Assembly (NCBI GenBank): GCA_014208095.1 | Contig: JACHMT010000002.1 | Span: 1,647,679 to 1,711,678, forward strand | Origin: Actinospineispora eucalypti | Lineage (GTDB): Bacteria; Actinomycetota; Actinomycetes; Mycobacteriales; Pseudonocardiaceae | Reading direction: 5' to 3' | DNA length: 64,000 bases | Shown: positions 7,704 to 16,027 of the stretch, in pieces | How positions within the stretch are numbered: position 1 is the first letter of the stretch | How the letters are laid out: each line of letters starts with the position of its first letter | The notes under the pieces: generated by a model | The model's input: only the letters and a program-made list of their open reading frames with translations | The model's database searches: none | What the model was told of the DNA's origin: nothing | Made by a program: the position numbers and the translations under genes

Positions 7704-8356
7704 CGCGCGGTGGCCTCCCCGCTCGCTCCGAACGCGAGGTAACCCGCGAGTTCCTCGCGGACAACCGCACGCGCACGGTGCAGCAGTACCCGCTGGTTCG
7801 CCGGGGAAATCTCCAACATCCGGCACACCTCGTCGGCATCGTGGCCGTCCACGTCCCGCAGGTTGATCACGATGCGCTGCCGCTCGGGCAGCCGCGCCAA
7901 CACCCCGGTGATCACGGCCCGGATCTCGGTGTTGAGCGCCGCGTTCTCCGGGGAGTCCCACTCGTGCGGCGCATCGCGCCAGTGCCCGGGATAGTCGCCG
8001 TCGGCGCCTTGGAAACGCGCGGGGTCGACGGTGGGTCCGCGATCCTCGTCCTCGGGGGCCAGGCTCGCCCACGGCACGCTTCGCCGCTCCCGGACACCGC
8101 GCTTCTTGGCCGTGTTCACCAGGATCCGGTACACCCACGTGCGGACCGACGAGCGAGCCTGGAACCGGTCGATGCCGTTCAGCACGGCCAGCCAGGTGTC
8201 CTGCACGACCTCCTCGGCCGACGCGTGGGTGGAGACGAAGGACTTGGCCAGCCGCAGCATCGACGGTGACCAGGCGTCAACCACCTCGGCGAACGCCGCC
8301 TCGTCCCCTCCGCGCAGCGCCGCCACGAGGTCCGGGTCGCAGGTCGGTGGAGGCAC
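7700..8356 (-). CDS. ECF (sigma-70 family) RNA polymerase sigma factor
   Basis: Encodes 218 residues. Region 2 lies at about 8-75 (LVAALRGGDEAAFAEVV, then AEEVVQDTWLAVLNGIDRFQ and SSVRTWVYRILVNTAKKR). Region 4 lies at about 150-205 (GVLARLPERQRIVINLRDVDGHDADEVCRMLEIS, then NQRVLLHRARAVVREEL). A roughly 50-residue acidic linker lies between them. The start is GTG 8356 with no clear Shine-Dalgarno. The first 80 nt overlap the end of the antiporter gene in another frame, and conserved region 2 begins inside that overlap. The product is presumably held by the anti-sigma factor just downstream. Confidence 0.92.
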   Translation of the reverse strand: MPPPTCDPDLVAALRGGDEAAFAEVVDAWSPSMLRLAKSFVSTHASAEEVVQDTWLAVLNGIDRFQARSSVRTWVYRILVNTAKKRGVRERRSVPWASLAPEDEDRGPTVDPARFQGADGDYPGHWRDAPHEWDSPENAALNTEIRAVITGVLARLPERQRIVINLRDVDGHDADEVCRMLEISPANQRVLLHRARAVVREELAGYLAFGASGEATAR

Positions 8357-9548
8357 CGGGTGAATATACGGCCGGCTCCCGCCCCAGCAGCCCCAGCGCG
8401 GCCGCCGGGAACGCCAGCACGGACAGCAGGCCGGCGCAGACCAGCGCCGCCGCCGTCACCGGTGACATGAGGCCGATGACGGTGCCGATCTGCGTCGCGG
8501 TGACCAGGAACGGCAGTGAGGTCGCCTGCAGCAGGCCGGCGGCCGCGACCGACCGCCGGTCGAACAGCTTCCGGTAGAGCAGGGCTGGCACGCCGCGCGC
8601 GAGCAGCAGCGCAAGCAGGAACAGCGGCACGCGGGCCAGCGCGGCGGGGTCGGCGAGCAGCCCGGCAAGGTCCAGCCGGATCCCGCTGGCCACGAAGAAC
8701 ACCGGGATGAGCAGGCCGTACCCGATCGCGTCCAGCTTGACCCGGAACCGGGGGTGCGAGGAGGCGTCCTTGTCGAGCAGGCCGACCACCGCGCCGGCGA
8801 GGAAGGCCCCGAGGATGCTCTCCAGGCCGAACGCCTCGGCCAGCGCGACGAAGGCGACCAGAAGCGCCACCGCCGCCCGCACCCGGATCTCGGCCGTGGT
8901 GTCCTGCAGCCGGACCAGCGTCGTGCCCAGCCGCCGGGACCGCCCGGCCAGCGCCACCACGATGCCGGTCACGGCCACCAGCAACACGAACATCCCGAGC
9001 AGCACGACCCGCCCGCCGGTGCTCCCGCCGGTGGTGGAGAACAGCAGCGAGAGCAGCACCACCGCCGCGAAGTCGGCGACCGAACAGGCCGCGATCACCG
9101 TCTGGCCCAGCGGCGACTCGGCACGGCCGGCGTCCTTGAGGACCGGCACGACCAGCCCGAGCGATGTCGCCGAAAGCGTCACCGCCAGCAGCAGCGGGCT
9201 GTGCACCCAGCCGAGGGCGCCAAGGCCCGCGCCCTCGGCCAGGCCGACCACCAGGCTCACCAGGTATCCGAGCAGCGCGAGCCGCAGGACCCTCCCGCGC
9301 AGCCTCCGCACGTCGATCTCCAGGCCGGCCAGGAACAGCAGGAACGCCAGGCCGAGCAGCGCGACGATCTGCACCGGGAGGTCAGCCTGGACCCAGCCGA
9401 GTACCGAGGGGCCGACCACGATGCCGGCGACGATCTCCAGTACGACGGCCGGTACGCGCAGGGCCGGGGGCACCTGCGCCGCGAGCAGCGGCGCCACCAG
9501 CGCTATGGCGGCGACCGCGAACAGGTTGACGAACTCGACGTCAGGCAT
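8277..9548 (-). CDS. monovalent cation:proton antiporter, CPA2 type
   Basis: A 423-residue integral membrane protein with about 12 hydrophobic helices, starting at ATG 9548. It resembles KefB/NapA-type antiporters: IVAGIVVGPSVLGWV near residue 38, LLFLAGLEIDVRRLRG near 70, and LESILGAFLAGAVVGLL near 240. It has no C-terminal RCK/TrkA domain. The last 33 residues are a Gly/Arg-rich tail encoded by DNA that also encodes the start of the sigma factor. The tail is therefore either a non-conserved extension or the result of a frameshift. It lies 28 bp after the flavodoxin-like gene. Confidence 0.9.
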   Translation of the reverse strand: MPDVEFVNLFAVAAIALVAPLLAAQVPPALRVPAVVLEIVAGIVVGPSVLGWVQADLPVQIVALLGLAFLLFLAGLEIDVRRLRGRVLRLALLGYLVSLVVGLAEGAGLGALGWVHSPLLLAVTLSATSLGLVVPVLKDAGRAESPLGQTVIAACSVADFAAVVLLSLLFSTTGGSTGGRVVLLGMFVLLVAVTGIVVALAGRSRRLGTTLVRLQDTTAEIRVRAAVALLVAFVALAEAFGLESILGAFLAGAVVGLLDKDASSHPRFRVKLDAIGYGLLIPVFFVASGIRLDLAGLLADPAALARVPLFLLALLLARGVPALLYRKLFDRRSVAAAGLLQATSLPFLVTATQIGTVIGLMSPVTAAALVCAGLLSVLAFPAAALGLLGREPAVYSPGASTDLRPGPRGGAARRGRGGVRRGG

Positions 9549-9576
9549 GTTTCCCGGCTCCGTCCGGCCACGCCGC

Positions 9577-10293
9577 TCAGCGGTATTCGGGGTTCTCGAA
9601 GTCGAAGCGGCAGCCGGCGTCCCACTGGGAACGCTGGTTGCCGTGCGCCGGGATGCCGCCGGCGTCGCGCAGCATCCGGGCCAGGTGCATGAGGTTCCAG
9701 GTCATGAAGGTGGTGTTCCGGTTGGTGAAGTCGTTCTCCGGGCCGCCCGAGCCGGGGTCGAGGTAGGAGGGACCGGGTCCGGCCTCCCCGATCCATCCGG
9801 CGTCGGCCTGCGGCGGAATGGTGTAGCCGAGGTGCTGCAGGCTGTAGAGGACGTTCATCGCGCAGTGCTTCACGCCGTCCTCGTTGCCGGTGATCAGACA
9901 GCCACCGACCCGCCCGTAGTAGGCGTACTGACCGGCGTCGTTGAGCAGGTGCGAGCAGGCGTACAGCCGCTCGATGACGAGCTTGGTGACCGAGCTGTTG
10001 TCGCCCAGCCAGATCGGGCCGGCGACGACCAGGATGTCGGCGGCCAGAACCCGCTGGTAGAGCGCCGGCCACTCGTCACGCGCCCAGCCGTGCTCGGTCA
10101 TGTCCGGCCAGACACCGGTGGCGATGTCGTGGTCGATCGCGCGCACCACCTCGACGCGCACGCCGTTCTTCTCCATGATGTTGCGGCTGACGTCGATGAG
10201 GCCCTCGGTGTTGCTGGGGTCGGGTGAGCGCTTGAGCGTGCAGTTGATGAACATCGCGCGCAGGTCGTCGTAACGGGTCTCGGTGCCGGTCAT
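9577..10293 (-). CDS. flavodoxin-like NAD(P)H:FMN oxidoreductase
   Basis: Encodes 238 residues from ATG 10293, preceded by GAAGGGA. The flavodoxin-fold start is MFINCTLKRSPDPSNTEGLID (FMN phosphate loop, residues 14-34). ILVVAGPIWLGDNSSVTKLVIERL follows at about 85-110, and YYGRVGGCLITGNEDG near 125. It probably reduces a quinone or flavin acceptor using FMN. It sits 29 bp after the Rieske/TPP fusion gene and 28 bp before the antiporter, so it is a middle gene of that operon. Longer in-frame readings across the upstream gene are artefacts. Confidence 0.88.
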   Translation of the reverse strand: MTGTETRYDDLRAMFINCTLKRSPDPSNTEGLIDVSRNIMEKNGVRVEVVRAIDHDIATGVWPDMTEHGWARDEWPALYQRVLAADILVVAGPIWLGDNSSVTKLVIERLYACSHLLNDAGQYAYYGRVGGCLITGNEDGVKHCAMNVLYSLQHLGYTIPPQADAGWIGEAGPGPSYLDPGSGGPENDFTNRNTTFMTWNLMHLARMLRDAGGIPAHGNQRSQWDAGCRFDFENPEYR

Positions 10294-10322
10294 GGTCTGT
10301 GTCCCTTCGGGTGGTGGGGTGG

Positions 10323-12254
10323 TCAGAGCAGTTCGGCGTCCTGTTCGACGCACAGCAGGGCGGGTCCCTCGATGGCGAACAGCGCGGTCATCGCGGTGTC
10401 GAGCTGGTCGGTGGCGCGGACCCGGATCCCGGTGGCGCCGCACAGCTCGGCGTAGCCGGCCCAGTCCGGGTTGCGCAGGCTGGTCTGCCAGACCGGGTAG
10501 TCGCCGGCCAGCTGCTCCTTGCTGATCTTCCCCAGGGCGTTGTTGTTGAGCAGCACGTGCTTGATGCCGATGCCGTACTTGACCGCCGTGGTCAGCTCGG
10601 CGGCGTACTGCCCGAAACCGCCGTCGCCGGTCACCGCGACGATCGGCCGGTCCGGGGCGGCGGCCCAGGCACCGAGCGCGGCCGGGTAGCCGAATCCGAT
10701 GGAGCCGAGGTAGCCGGACATCAGCACCGGCTGCCCACTGGACTCCAGGTATCGGCCCAGCGAGTAGGCGTGGTTGCCGACGTCCACGGTGACCACGGCG
10801 TCCACCGGCAGGTGGCGCGACAGGGCGTCGAACACGGCGGCCGCCGGCACGCCCCGGCCCCGGTCGTCGCGCGTGCGGCGGTGCTTCTCCGCGCGCCAGA
10901 TCGCCCAGCGGGCGGCCACATCGGGGCGCTGGTCGGTGGCCTTGACCTCGCCCAGCGCCTCGACCAGCGCCGACACGGTGAGCCGGGCGTCCCCGACCAG
11001 CGCGGCGGTCACCGCGTCGAAGCGGCCGACGGCGGAGACCTCGTCGTCGATCTGCAGGATCGGCTTGTAGGGAGCGATCCCGGTGTGGTTGGCGAACGAG
11101 GCGCCGACCACGATCAGCAGGTCGGACTCGTTCATCAGCCAGCTGGCCACCGGCGTTCCGCTGCGCCCGAGCACCCCGGCACCCAGCGGGTGGGTATCCG
11201 GCACCAGCCCCTTGGCCTTGAACGTGGTGACCACCGGCGCGTGCAGGCACTCGGCCAGCCGGGTGATCTCCCCGGCCGCGTCCCGGGCACCGTGACCGAC
11301 GATCAGGACCGGGCGGCGGGCGTCACGGACCAACGCGGCGGCGGTGGTCAGCTCACCGGGGGTGGGCAGGATCCGCCGGCCGGCGCGCCGCCCGTCGGGC
11401 ACCAGCGCCGGCGCGTCGCTGGGCTGCACCTGTACCTCGTCCGGGAGCACCAGGTGAGCCACGCCACGGGCGTCGACCGCGTGCTTCACCGCCAGCGCGG
11501 CGAGCTCGGCATGGTCGCTGCCAGCGGTCACCGTGCTGCTGGACACGGCCACGTCCCGGAACACCGCGGTCAGGTCAAGATCCTGGAACGCGCCCCGGCC
11601 GAGCACCTTCGAGGGCACCTGGCCGGAGATCGCCACGACCGGCGCGCCGTCCAGCTTGGCGTCGTACAGCCCGGTCAGCAGGTTCGTCGAACCCGGCCCG
11701 GCGATCGCGAAGCACGCCGCCGGGCGGCCGGTCAGCTTGCCGTACGCGCTCGCCGCGAACGCCGCCGCGCCCTCGTGCCGGATCCCGATGTAGCGCAGCT
11801 CGCCGCGCTCCTCGGCCCGGCGCAGCGCTTCGGCAAACCCCAGGTTCGAGTGCCCGACCATGCCGAACACGGCCGTCACACCCCACGCCACCAGGGTCTC
11901 CACCATTACATCCGCGACCGTGCGCGGCCGGGCCGGCTGCTCCGGGAGCTGGACGTACACGCCGTCGCCCCGCTCGGCGACCGGGTAGGTCGGCACCCCG
12001 TCGGAGAACCCCTCCGGCGGCCGGCCGGTGATCGGGTGGTAGTCGTACCCGTGCCACGGGCAGCGCAGCCATCCCTTCTCGATCGCCCCCTCACCGAGCG
12101 GGCCACCCTGGTGCGGACAGCGGTTCTCCAGCGCGCCCAACTGTCCGCCACAGCGGCTGAGCGCGACGGAACGACCATCCACCACAACACCACGCACCCG
12201 CCCGTCCTCGGGCACGTCGGCCGGATCGACGCGATGCCAATGGCTGTCGGACAT
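10323..12254 (-). CDS. Rieske [2Fe-2S] domain fused to a thiamine-diphosphate enzyme
   Basis: A 643-residue two-part protein. Residues 1-108 are a Rieske ferredoxin with ligands Cys46-x-His48 (RCPHQGG) and Cys65-x2-His68 (CPWHGY). Residues about 112-640 are a complete ThDP enzyme of the acetolactate synthase/pyruvate oxidase class. Visible are the cofactor-activating Glu161 (RHEGAAAFAA), the AGPGSTNLLTG loop and the GDG...NN ThDP-Mg motif (TGDGGFGQYAAELTTAV, then LLNNNALGK). ATG 12254 has GAGGAGG 6-7 nt upstream, and both domains share one frame without a gap. Electrons from the ThDP intermediate may pass to the 2Fe-2S cluster, with the flavodoxin-like product of the next gene as a plausible partner; that is inference. 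Confidence 0.92.
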   Translation of the reverse strand: MSDSHWHRVDPADVPEDGRVRGVVVDGRSVALSRCGGQLGALENRCPHQGGPLGEGAIEKGWLRCPWHGYDYHPITGRPPEGFSDGVPTYPVAERGDGVYVQLPEQPARPRTVADVMVETLVAWGVTAVFGMVGHSNLGFAEALRRAEERGELRYIGIRHEGAAAFAASAYGKLTGRPAACFAIAGPGSTNLLTGLYDAKLDGAPVVAISGQVPSKVLGRGAFQDLDLTAVFRDVAVSSSTVTAGSDHAELAALAVKHAVDARGVAHLVLPDEVQVQPSDAPALVPDGRRAGRRILPTPGELTTAAALVRDARRPVLIVGHGARDAAGEITRLAECLHAPVVTTFKAKGLVPDTHPLGAGVLGRSGTPVASWLMNESDLLIVVGASFANHTGIAPYKPILQIDDEVSAVGRFDAVTAALVGDARLTVSALVEALGEVKATDQRPDVAARWAIWRAEKHRRTRDDRGRGVPAAAVFDALSRHLPVDAVVTVDVGNHAYSLGRYLESSGQPVLMSGYLGSIGFGYPAALGAWAAAPDRPIVAVTGDGGFGQYAAELTTAVKYGIGIKHVLLNNNALGKISKEQLAGDYPVWQTSLRNPDWAGYAELCGATGIRVRATDQLDTAMTALFAIEGPALLCVEQDAELL

Positions 12255-12345
12255 GTAACGCCTCCTCGGTACTCGGACACTGACCGGAGGACCCGGCACG
12301 GGGTCAGTGCCCCGAGGGGCGGCGGGCGTTACACGAGGAGACGAG

Positions 12346-12990
12346 ATGACCACGACGGAACCGGGGGCACTGGCCACCACCCGGCGGACGCTGCACGGCA
12401 TCGCCGAGCTGTTGCTCGCCGGACCACAACACCGCAACGCCGGCACAATCCGGCTCCAGGTCACCCCGGGCGGGTTCGGCACGGTGGTCGAACGGGACGC
12501 CGGGCCGTGGCTGCGGGTGGACGGACCGGCCCTGCTGTCCGGCCACACCCGGATCGACCTCGCGGGGCGGACTTACAACGAGGTGGCCGCGACGGCGGGC
12601 ATCCGGGCGGGTGCCCCCGAGGACGTGTACCGGGACGGGGCGGGCGTGGACGCAAACGAGCGGATCACCCTGGATCCCGATGCCCTGGCGACGATCGTGC
12701 GGGCGTTCGAGGACGGTGACCGGGCCCTGCGCGGGTTCGCGCCCGAACTCACGCCGGTTCTGTGGCCCGAACACTTCGACGTGGCCGTCACGGTGGACGA
12801 GGTCAACTACGGGGTCTCCCCCGGCGACACCGGCATCGGCGAGCCCTACGCCTACGTCGGGCCGCACCGCCCCCGGTCCGGGCCCTTCTGGGACGCGCCG
12901 TTCGGCGCCGCCCGCACCGTCCGCCAGCTCGGCGACACCGCCGGTATCCAGGCCTTCTTCGACGAAGGCCGCGCCGAAGCCCGGCGCTAG
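12346..12990 (+). CDS. conserved protein of unknown function
   Basis: Encodes 214 residues from ATG 12346, with GAGGAG ending 5 nt upstream. It is soluble and rich in acidic residues, with no membrane segment and no catalytic motif I recognise. The C-terminal part has FDVAVTVDEVNYGVSPGD, then GEPYAYVGPHRPRSGPFWDAPFGAAR, typical of a small actinobacterial family of hypothetical proteins. It diverges from the Rieske/ThDP gene across a 91-bp gap, so the two may be co-regulated. Its stop shares four bases (CTAG) with the stop of the convergent membrane protein gene. Confidence 0.75.
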   Translation: MTTTEPGALATTRRTLHGIAELLLAGPQHRNAGTIRLQVTPGGFGTVVERDAGPWLRVDGPALLSGHTRIDLAGRTYNEVAATAGIRAGAPEDVYRDGAGVDANERITLDPDALATIVRAFEDGDRALRGFAPELTPVLWPEHFDVAVTVDEVNYGVSPGDTGIGEPYAYVGPHRPRSGPFWDAPFGAARTVRQLGDTAGIQAFFDEGRAEARR

Positions 12991-13568
12991 CCGCGCCCGG
13001 CCCGACGCTGGCCGGGCCCGGCCGCCAACCCGAGCAGGGCGGTGCCCACCGCGATGCCCACCTGGGAGAGCACCCCAAAGGGCCAAAAGATGTGGTTCTC
13101 CAGAAACCCCCAGCCACCGATCAGCACGAGCGCGCCACCCGGCCAGACCACCCGCTGCCCCCCTGGCACGAGCGCGGCCGCGGTCAGCGCCCCGGCCACC
13201 AGGAAACACCACGACCCAACCAACCCGAGCTGGTCACCCACGCCGATCAACCGGGCCGCCTGATCACCGGTCTGACCGTCCCCCTCGACAACCACACCGG
13301 CCGCGATACCGGCCAGCACGTCCAGCGCCGTGTAGAACACGGCATACCCGTAGCCCGCGATCCGCGCTAACCAGGCCATGGGCGAGCGGTTTCCGAGCAA
13401 CAGCACCCAGAACGCCACCGCCAGCAACGGGAACAACGGCAACAGCACCACGTGCATGGTCCACCAGTGATGCGCGGTCGCCACCGTAAGGCCGGCGGGG
13501 TGGGTGAGACCGACCCCGGCCAGCACGAGACCGGGCACCGCCAAAGCCGCGGCACGGATCCAAACCAT
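12987..13568 (-). CDS. small membrane protein of unknown function
   Basis: Encodes 193 residues with five or six hydrophobic helices, near residues 5-22, 38-62, 68-95, 112-135, 142-157 and 163-183. ATG 13568 is the start. Histidine- and tryptophan-rich stretches (ATAHHWWTMHVVLLPLFPLL and LENHIFWPFGVLSQ) might bind a metal or heme, but no family is recognised. It converges on the unknown gene at 12346-12990 with a 4-base overlap of stop codons. It lies just downstream of the dead SigJ-type gene on the same strand. Confidence 0.7.
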   Translation of the reverse strand: MVWIRAAALAVPGLVLAGVGLTHPAGLTVATAHHWWTMHVVLLPLFPLLAVAFWVLLLGNRSPMAWLARIAGYGYAVFYTALDVLAGIAAGVVVEGDGQTGDQAARLIGVGDQLGLVGSWCFLVAGALTAAALVPGGQRVVWPGGALVLIGGWGFLENHIFWPFGVLSQVGIAVGTALLGLAAGPGQRRAGRG

Positions 13569-13589
13569 CAGGCCACTGTGCCAGCCCGC

Positions 13590-13926
13590 TCAGCGGCGCA
13601 GCGCGGTCTCCCGCTTCATGTGGGACAGCTTCTCCGGATTGCGCACGGCGTAGAGGCCGGTGATGAGGCCGTCGTCGATGCGCACCGTGACGACGGTGTC
13701 GACCTCGCCGTTGTGTCGGAGAACCAGCGCCGGGTAGCCGTTGACCTGCGCCGGGCGCAGCGACATCTCGGCGGGGATCCGGTTCAGCCCGTTGGCCAGC
13801 ACGCGGGCCACCCGGTGGGCCCCGACGATGGGCGAGCGCGCGGCTTGGGCGACCCCACCACCCCACGCGGTCGGCGCGCGGTGACGTGCGACCGCGCCCG
13901 GTGCGCGATCTGGCGGACCGACGGGA
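13590..13926 (-). pseudogene. Remnant of a SigJ-type ECF sigma factor
   Basis: Two pieces in different frames match the C-terminal half of SigJ-type sigma factors. The upstream piece (about 13870-13926) reads SVRQIAHRARSHVTARRPR, the end of region 4. The downstream piece (13590-13870) reads AWGGGVAQAARSPIVGAHR, then NGYPALVLRHNGEVDTV and RIDDGLITGLYAVRNPEKL. That is the end of the SnoaL-like domain these proteins carry. Region 2, most of region 4 and the middle of the SnoaL domain are gone. Confidence 0.8.
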
Positions 13927-13931
13927 TGTCC

Positions 13932-14297
13932 TCAGTCGCCATTGTCGTAAGACTGCGCGATACCCCAGAAGTCGATCCCATCGATCGCGTCCCGGACGAG
14001 GTCGAGCGCGTCTTCAGGCATCGGGTCCGGCCCCACGAACCGGTTCTCATCGAGCGCCCATCCAACCGGGAGGCCGTCGTTGAGTGCCTCACGTAGCTCG
14101 AAGCACAGGCCCTCCTGGTCAAAATCCGCGCCCTCCGCGCCCCAGCGCGAACGCAACCGCGCATCCACCCAATCCTCGACCGTGTCCTGGCCGGTGGCAG
14201 CGGCCCAAGTCGGTCCCAATGACGTCACCAGAGCAGGGTGGCATTCACGGCGCCCGCACACGAGTGGCCGAACGCGCTCAGGCGGGTTCATCTGCAC
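13932..14297 (-). CDS. hypothetical protein
   Basis: A possible 121-residue soluble, acidic protein, starting at GTG 14297 or ATG 14291. It has two cysteines near the N-terminus (VCGRREC) and an acidic C-terminal half (LDENRFVGPDPMPEDALDLVRDAIDGIDFW). No family is recognised. Codon composition looks coding, but no Shine-Dalgarno stands out and it abuts the sigma factor remnant, so it could itself be a fragment. Confidence 0.45.
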   Translation of the reverse strand: MQMNPPERVRPLVCGRRECHPALVTSLGPTWAAATGQDTVEDWVDARLRSRWGAEGADFDQEGLCFELREALNDGLPVGWALDENRFVGPDPMPEDALDLVRDAIDGIDFWGIAQSYDNGD

Positions 14298-14382
14298 GTG
14301 AAGTCCGGCCCGAAAAGCGCCACCTGCCGCTCACCATTCGGTTCATCTGGCCACTCGACCAGTTGCGCCAGCGACGGATCCC

Positions 14383-15225
14383 TCATCGACGGTCCTCGGT
14401 CGCCGGCGCCGCGGCGACTTTCGCGGCGGCCCGGGCGAGGGCCGCGACTGAGGGGGACGTGCTGTGTGCGGGCCAGGCGAGCACGAGGACACTCGGTGGA
14501 ACATCGGTCACCGGGACCGTGGTCAAGTCCTCGCGCAGGGGCGTGGTCAGCGAGCGCGGTAACACGGCGATCTTGCGCCCCAGCGCGATGAGGTGCATCA
14601 GTTCGCTGAGACTGCCGACTGCGCCGGTATCGGTCGGATCGTGTTTGTGCAGCCTTTCGCGCTCGAGATCGCTCATGCGCAGGCCGGGCCGATGCGCGAG
14701 CGGGTGGAACGCGGGCAGCACCGCGACGGGCGCCTCGCTGAGCAGCGTTTCGGTGTCCAGCCCACTGAGGTCGTCAGCCGGTGTGTAAAGCAGGGCAGCG
14801 TCGGCGCGTCCTTGGCGCAACGCGTTCGTGCGGTCTCCCTCGAAGACCACCTCGACCGGTAACACGTCCGGTTCGCTCTCGTAGGCCGCGAGCATGGCCG
14901 GGAGGAGGCCGGCATCTCCACCAGGCTTGATAGCGAGGACCAGGCGGGGGTCACGCGCACCGGCGCGCTGGGTCCGCGCGGCCGCGGCCGACACCGCGTC
15001 CAGCGCCGTGCGGGCGTCGCGAGCGAGCACCTGGCCGGCCGCGGTCAGCGTGACCGAGCGACTGGTCCGTACGAACAGGCTGATTTCCAGCCGGCGTTCC
15101 AGGCGCCGGATCGCCTTGGACAGCGCCGGCTGCGCAATGCCCAACTGGCTCGCCGCGCGCCCGAAGTGCAATTCGTCGGCGACCGCCAGGAAGTACGCCA
15201 GCTCCCGCGTCTCCAACCGATCCAT
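14383..15225 (-). CDS. LysR family regulator
   Basis: Encodes 280 residues. The N-terminal winged helix-turn-helix (residues 5-64) reads ETRELAYFLAVADELHFGRAASQLGIAQPALSKAIRRLE, a near-consensus LysR domain. An effector-binding domain starts near residue 90. ATG 15225 is the start. It diverges from an SDR gene at 15347 across 121 bp, the usual layout of a LysR activator and its target. An inverted repeat at 15266-15285 is a candidate site. The effector is unknown. Confidence 0.93.
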   Translation of the reverse strand: MDRLETRELAYFLAVADELHFGRAASQLGIAQPALSKAIRRLERRLEISLFVRTSRSVTLTAAGQVLARDARTALDAVSAAAARTQRAGARDPRLVLAIKPGGDAGLLPAMLAAYESEPDVLPVEVVFEGDRTNALRQGRADAALLYTPADDLSGLDTETLLSEAPVAVLPAFHPLAHRPGLRMSDLERERLHKHDPTDTGAVGSLSELMHLIALGRKIAVLPRSLTTPLREDLTTVPVTDVPPSVLVLAWPAHSTSPSVAALARAAAKVAAAPATEDRR

Positions 15226-15265
15226 TCCTCCAGGTTATCGATCACGGTCCGGTCGGTCTTGGACG

Positions 15266-15285
15266 CACCACATCCGGCGGTGGTG
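15266..15285. promoter_or_regulatory. Inverted repeat in the LysR/SDR divergent region
   Basis: CACCAC - 8 nt - GTGGTG lies midway between the LysR and SDR starts. It fits a LysR-type site in position, but the arms are short. Confidence 0.35.
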
Positions 15286-15346
15286 AGGTGAGAATCGTCG
15301 GCTCGCGCGGTCGGCGGATGAACACCGATGCAAGGAGAGATCACGC

Positions 15347-16027
15347 ATGCCCACCATCGCTCTCGTAGCCGCCGGTACGCGCCTGGGTCTGTCGCTCGGC
15401 AGGGTCTTCGGCCATCGAGGCTTCGACGTCGCGCTGATCGCCCGCTCCGAGCAACGACTCGGCGAACTCACCGCGAAACTGGCGGAAGAAGGTGTCCAGG
15501 CGGCCGGGTTCGCGGCCGATGTCACCGACCGCTCCGCGCTCACCAGCGCCCTGAACCGGGCCGCGGAGCGGTTCGGCCGCATCGATGTGTTGCACTACTC
15601 ATCGGTGCCGGTAGGCGACACGTGGATTCTGAGGGACGCGTCGGAGCTGACCGTGGAGAACCTGAAGCCGCAGGTCGAAAGCATCTGCTACGGCGCCATC
15701 AGCGCCACCCACGCAGTGTTGCCCGCGATGGTGAGCGCGGGCAGCGGCACGCTGCTGTACACCACGGGCGGCAGTTCGGTCACGCCAACCCCATGGGCCG
15801 CCACCACCGGCGCCGCGGGCGCCGCGCTCCGGAACTGGGCACTCACCCTGAACGGCACGCTGGCCGGCAAAGGCATCTACGTCGGCCATGTCGCCATCGG
15901 CGTGTGGATCGCCGGAACTCCGGGCATGCCCGATGACGCATCGCCGATGGAACCGGACACCATCGCCCAGCTCTATTGGGACCTTCACACCACCCGCAAC
16001 ACCGCCGAACGCGTCATCACCGCCTGA
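15347..16027 (+). CDS. SDR-fold protein with atypical active site
   Basis: Encodes 226 residues. The N-terminus is Rossmann-like (IALVAAGTRLGLSLGRVFGHRGFDVALIAR), and ADVTDRSAL and the following strand also fit SDRs. Where the catalytic Y-x3-K should be, the sequence is TPWAATTGAAGAALRNWA, with neither Tyr nor Lys. The cofactor glycine pattern (AAGTRLG) is also altered. It may be non-catalytic or use different chemistry. An SDR-like protein divergent from a LysR gene is a common actinobacterial layout. ATG 15347 has GGAGAG upstream. Confidence 0.85.
   Translation: MPTIALVAAGTRLGLSLGRVFGHRGFDVALIARSEQRLGELTAKLAEEGVQAAGFAADVTDRSALTSALNRAAERFGRIDVLHYSSVPVGDTWILRDASELTVENLKPQVESICYGAISATHAVLPAMVSAGSGTLLYTTGGSSVTPTPWAATTGAAGAALRNWALTLNGTLAGKGIYVGHVAIGVWIAGTPGMPDDASPMEPDTIAQLYWDLHTTRNTAERVITA

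Noticed and set aside
8707..10227. 506-codon plus-strand frame opposite the antiporter and flavodoxin-like genes
   Set aside because: Low-complexity Arg/Ser/Thr composition typical of antisense frames in high-GC DNA.
10299..12719. 806-codon frame opposite the Rieske/ThDP gene
   Set aside because: The fusion protein on the other strand has full domain signatures and a strong Shine-Dalgarno; this one has neither.
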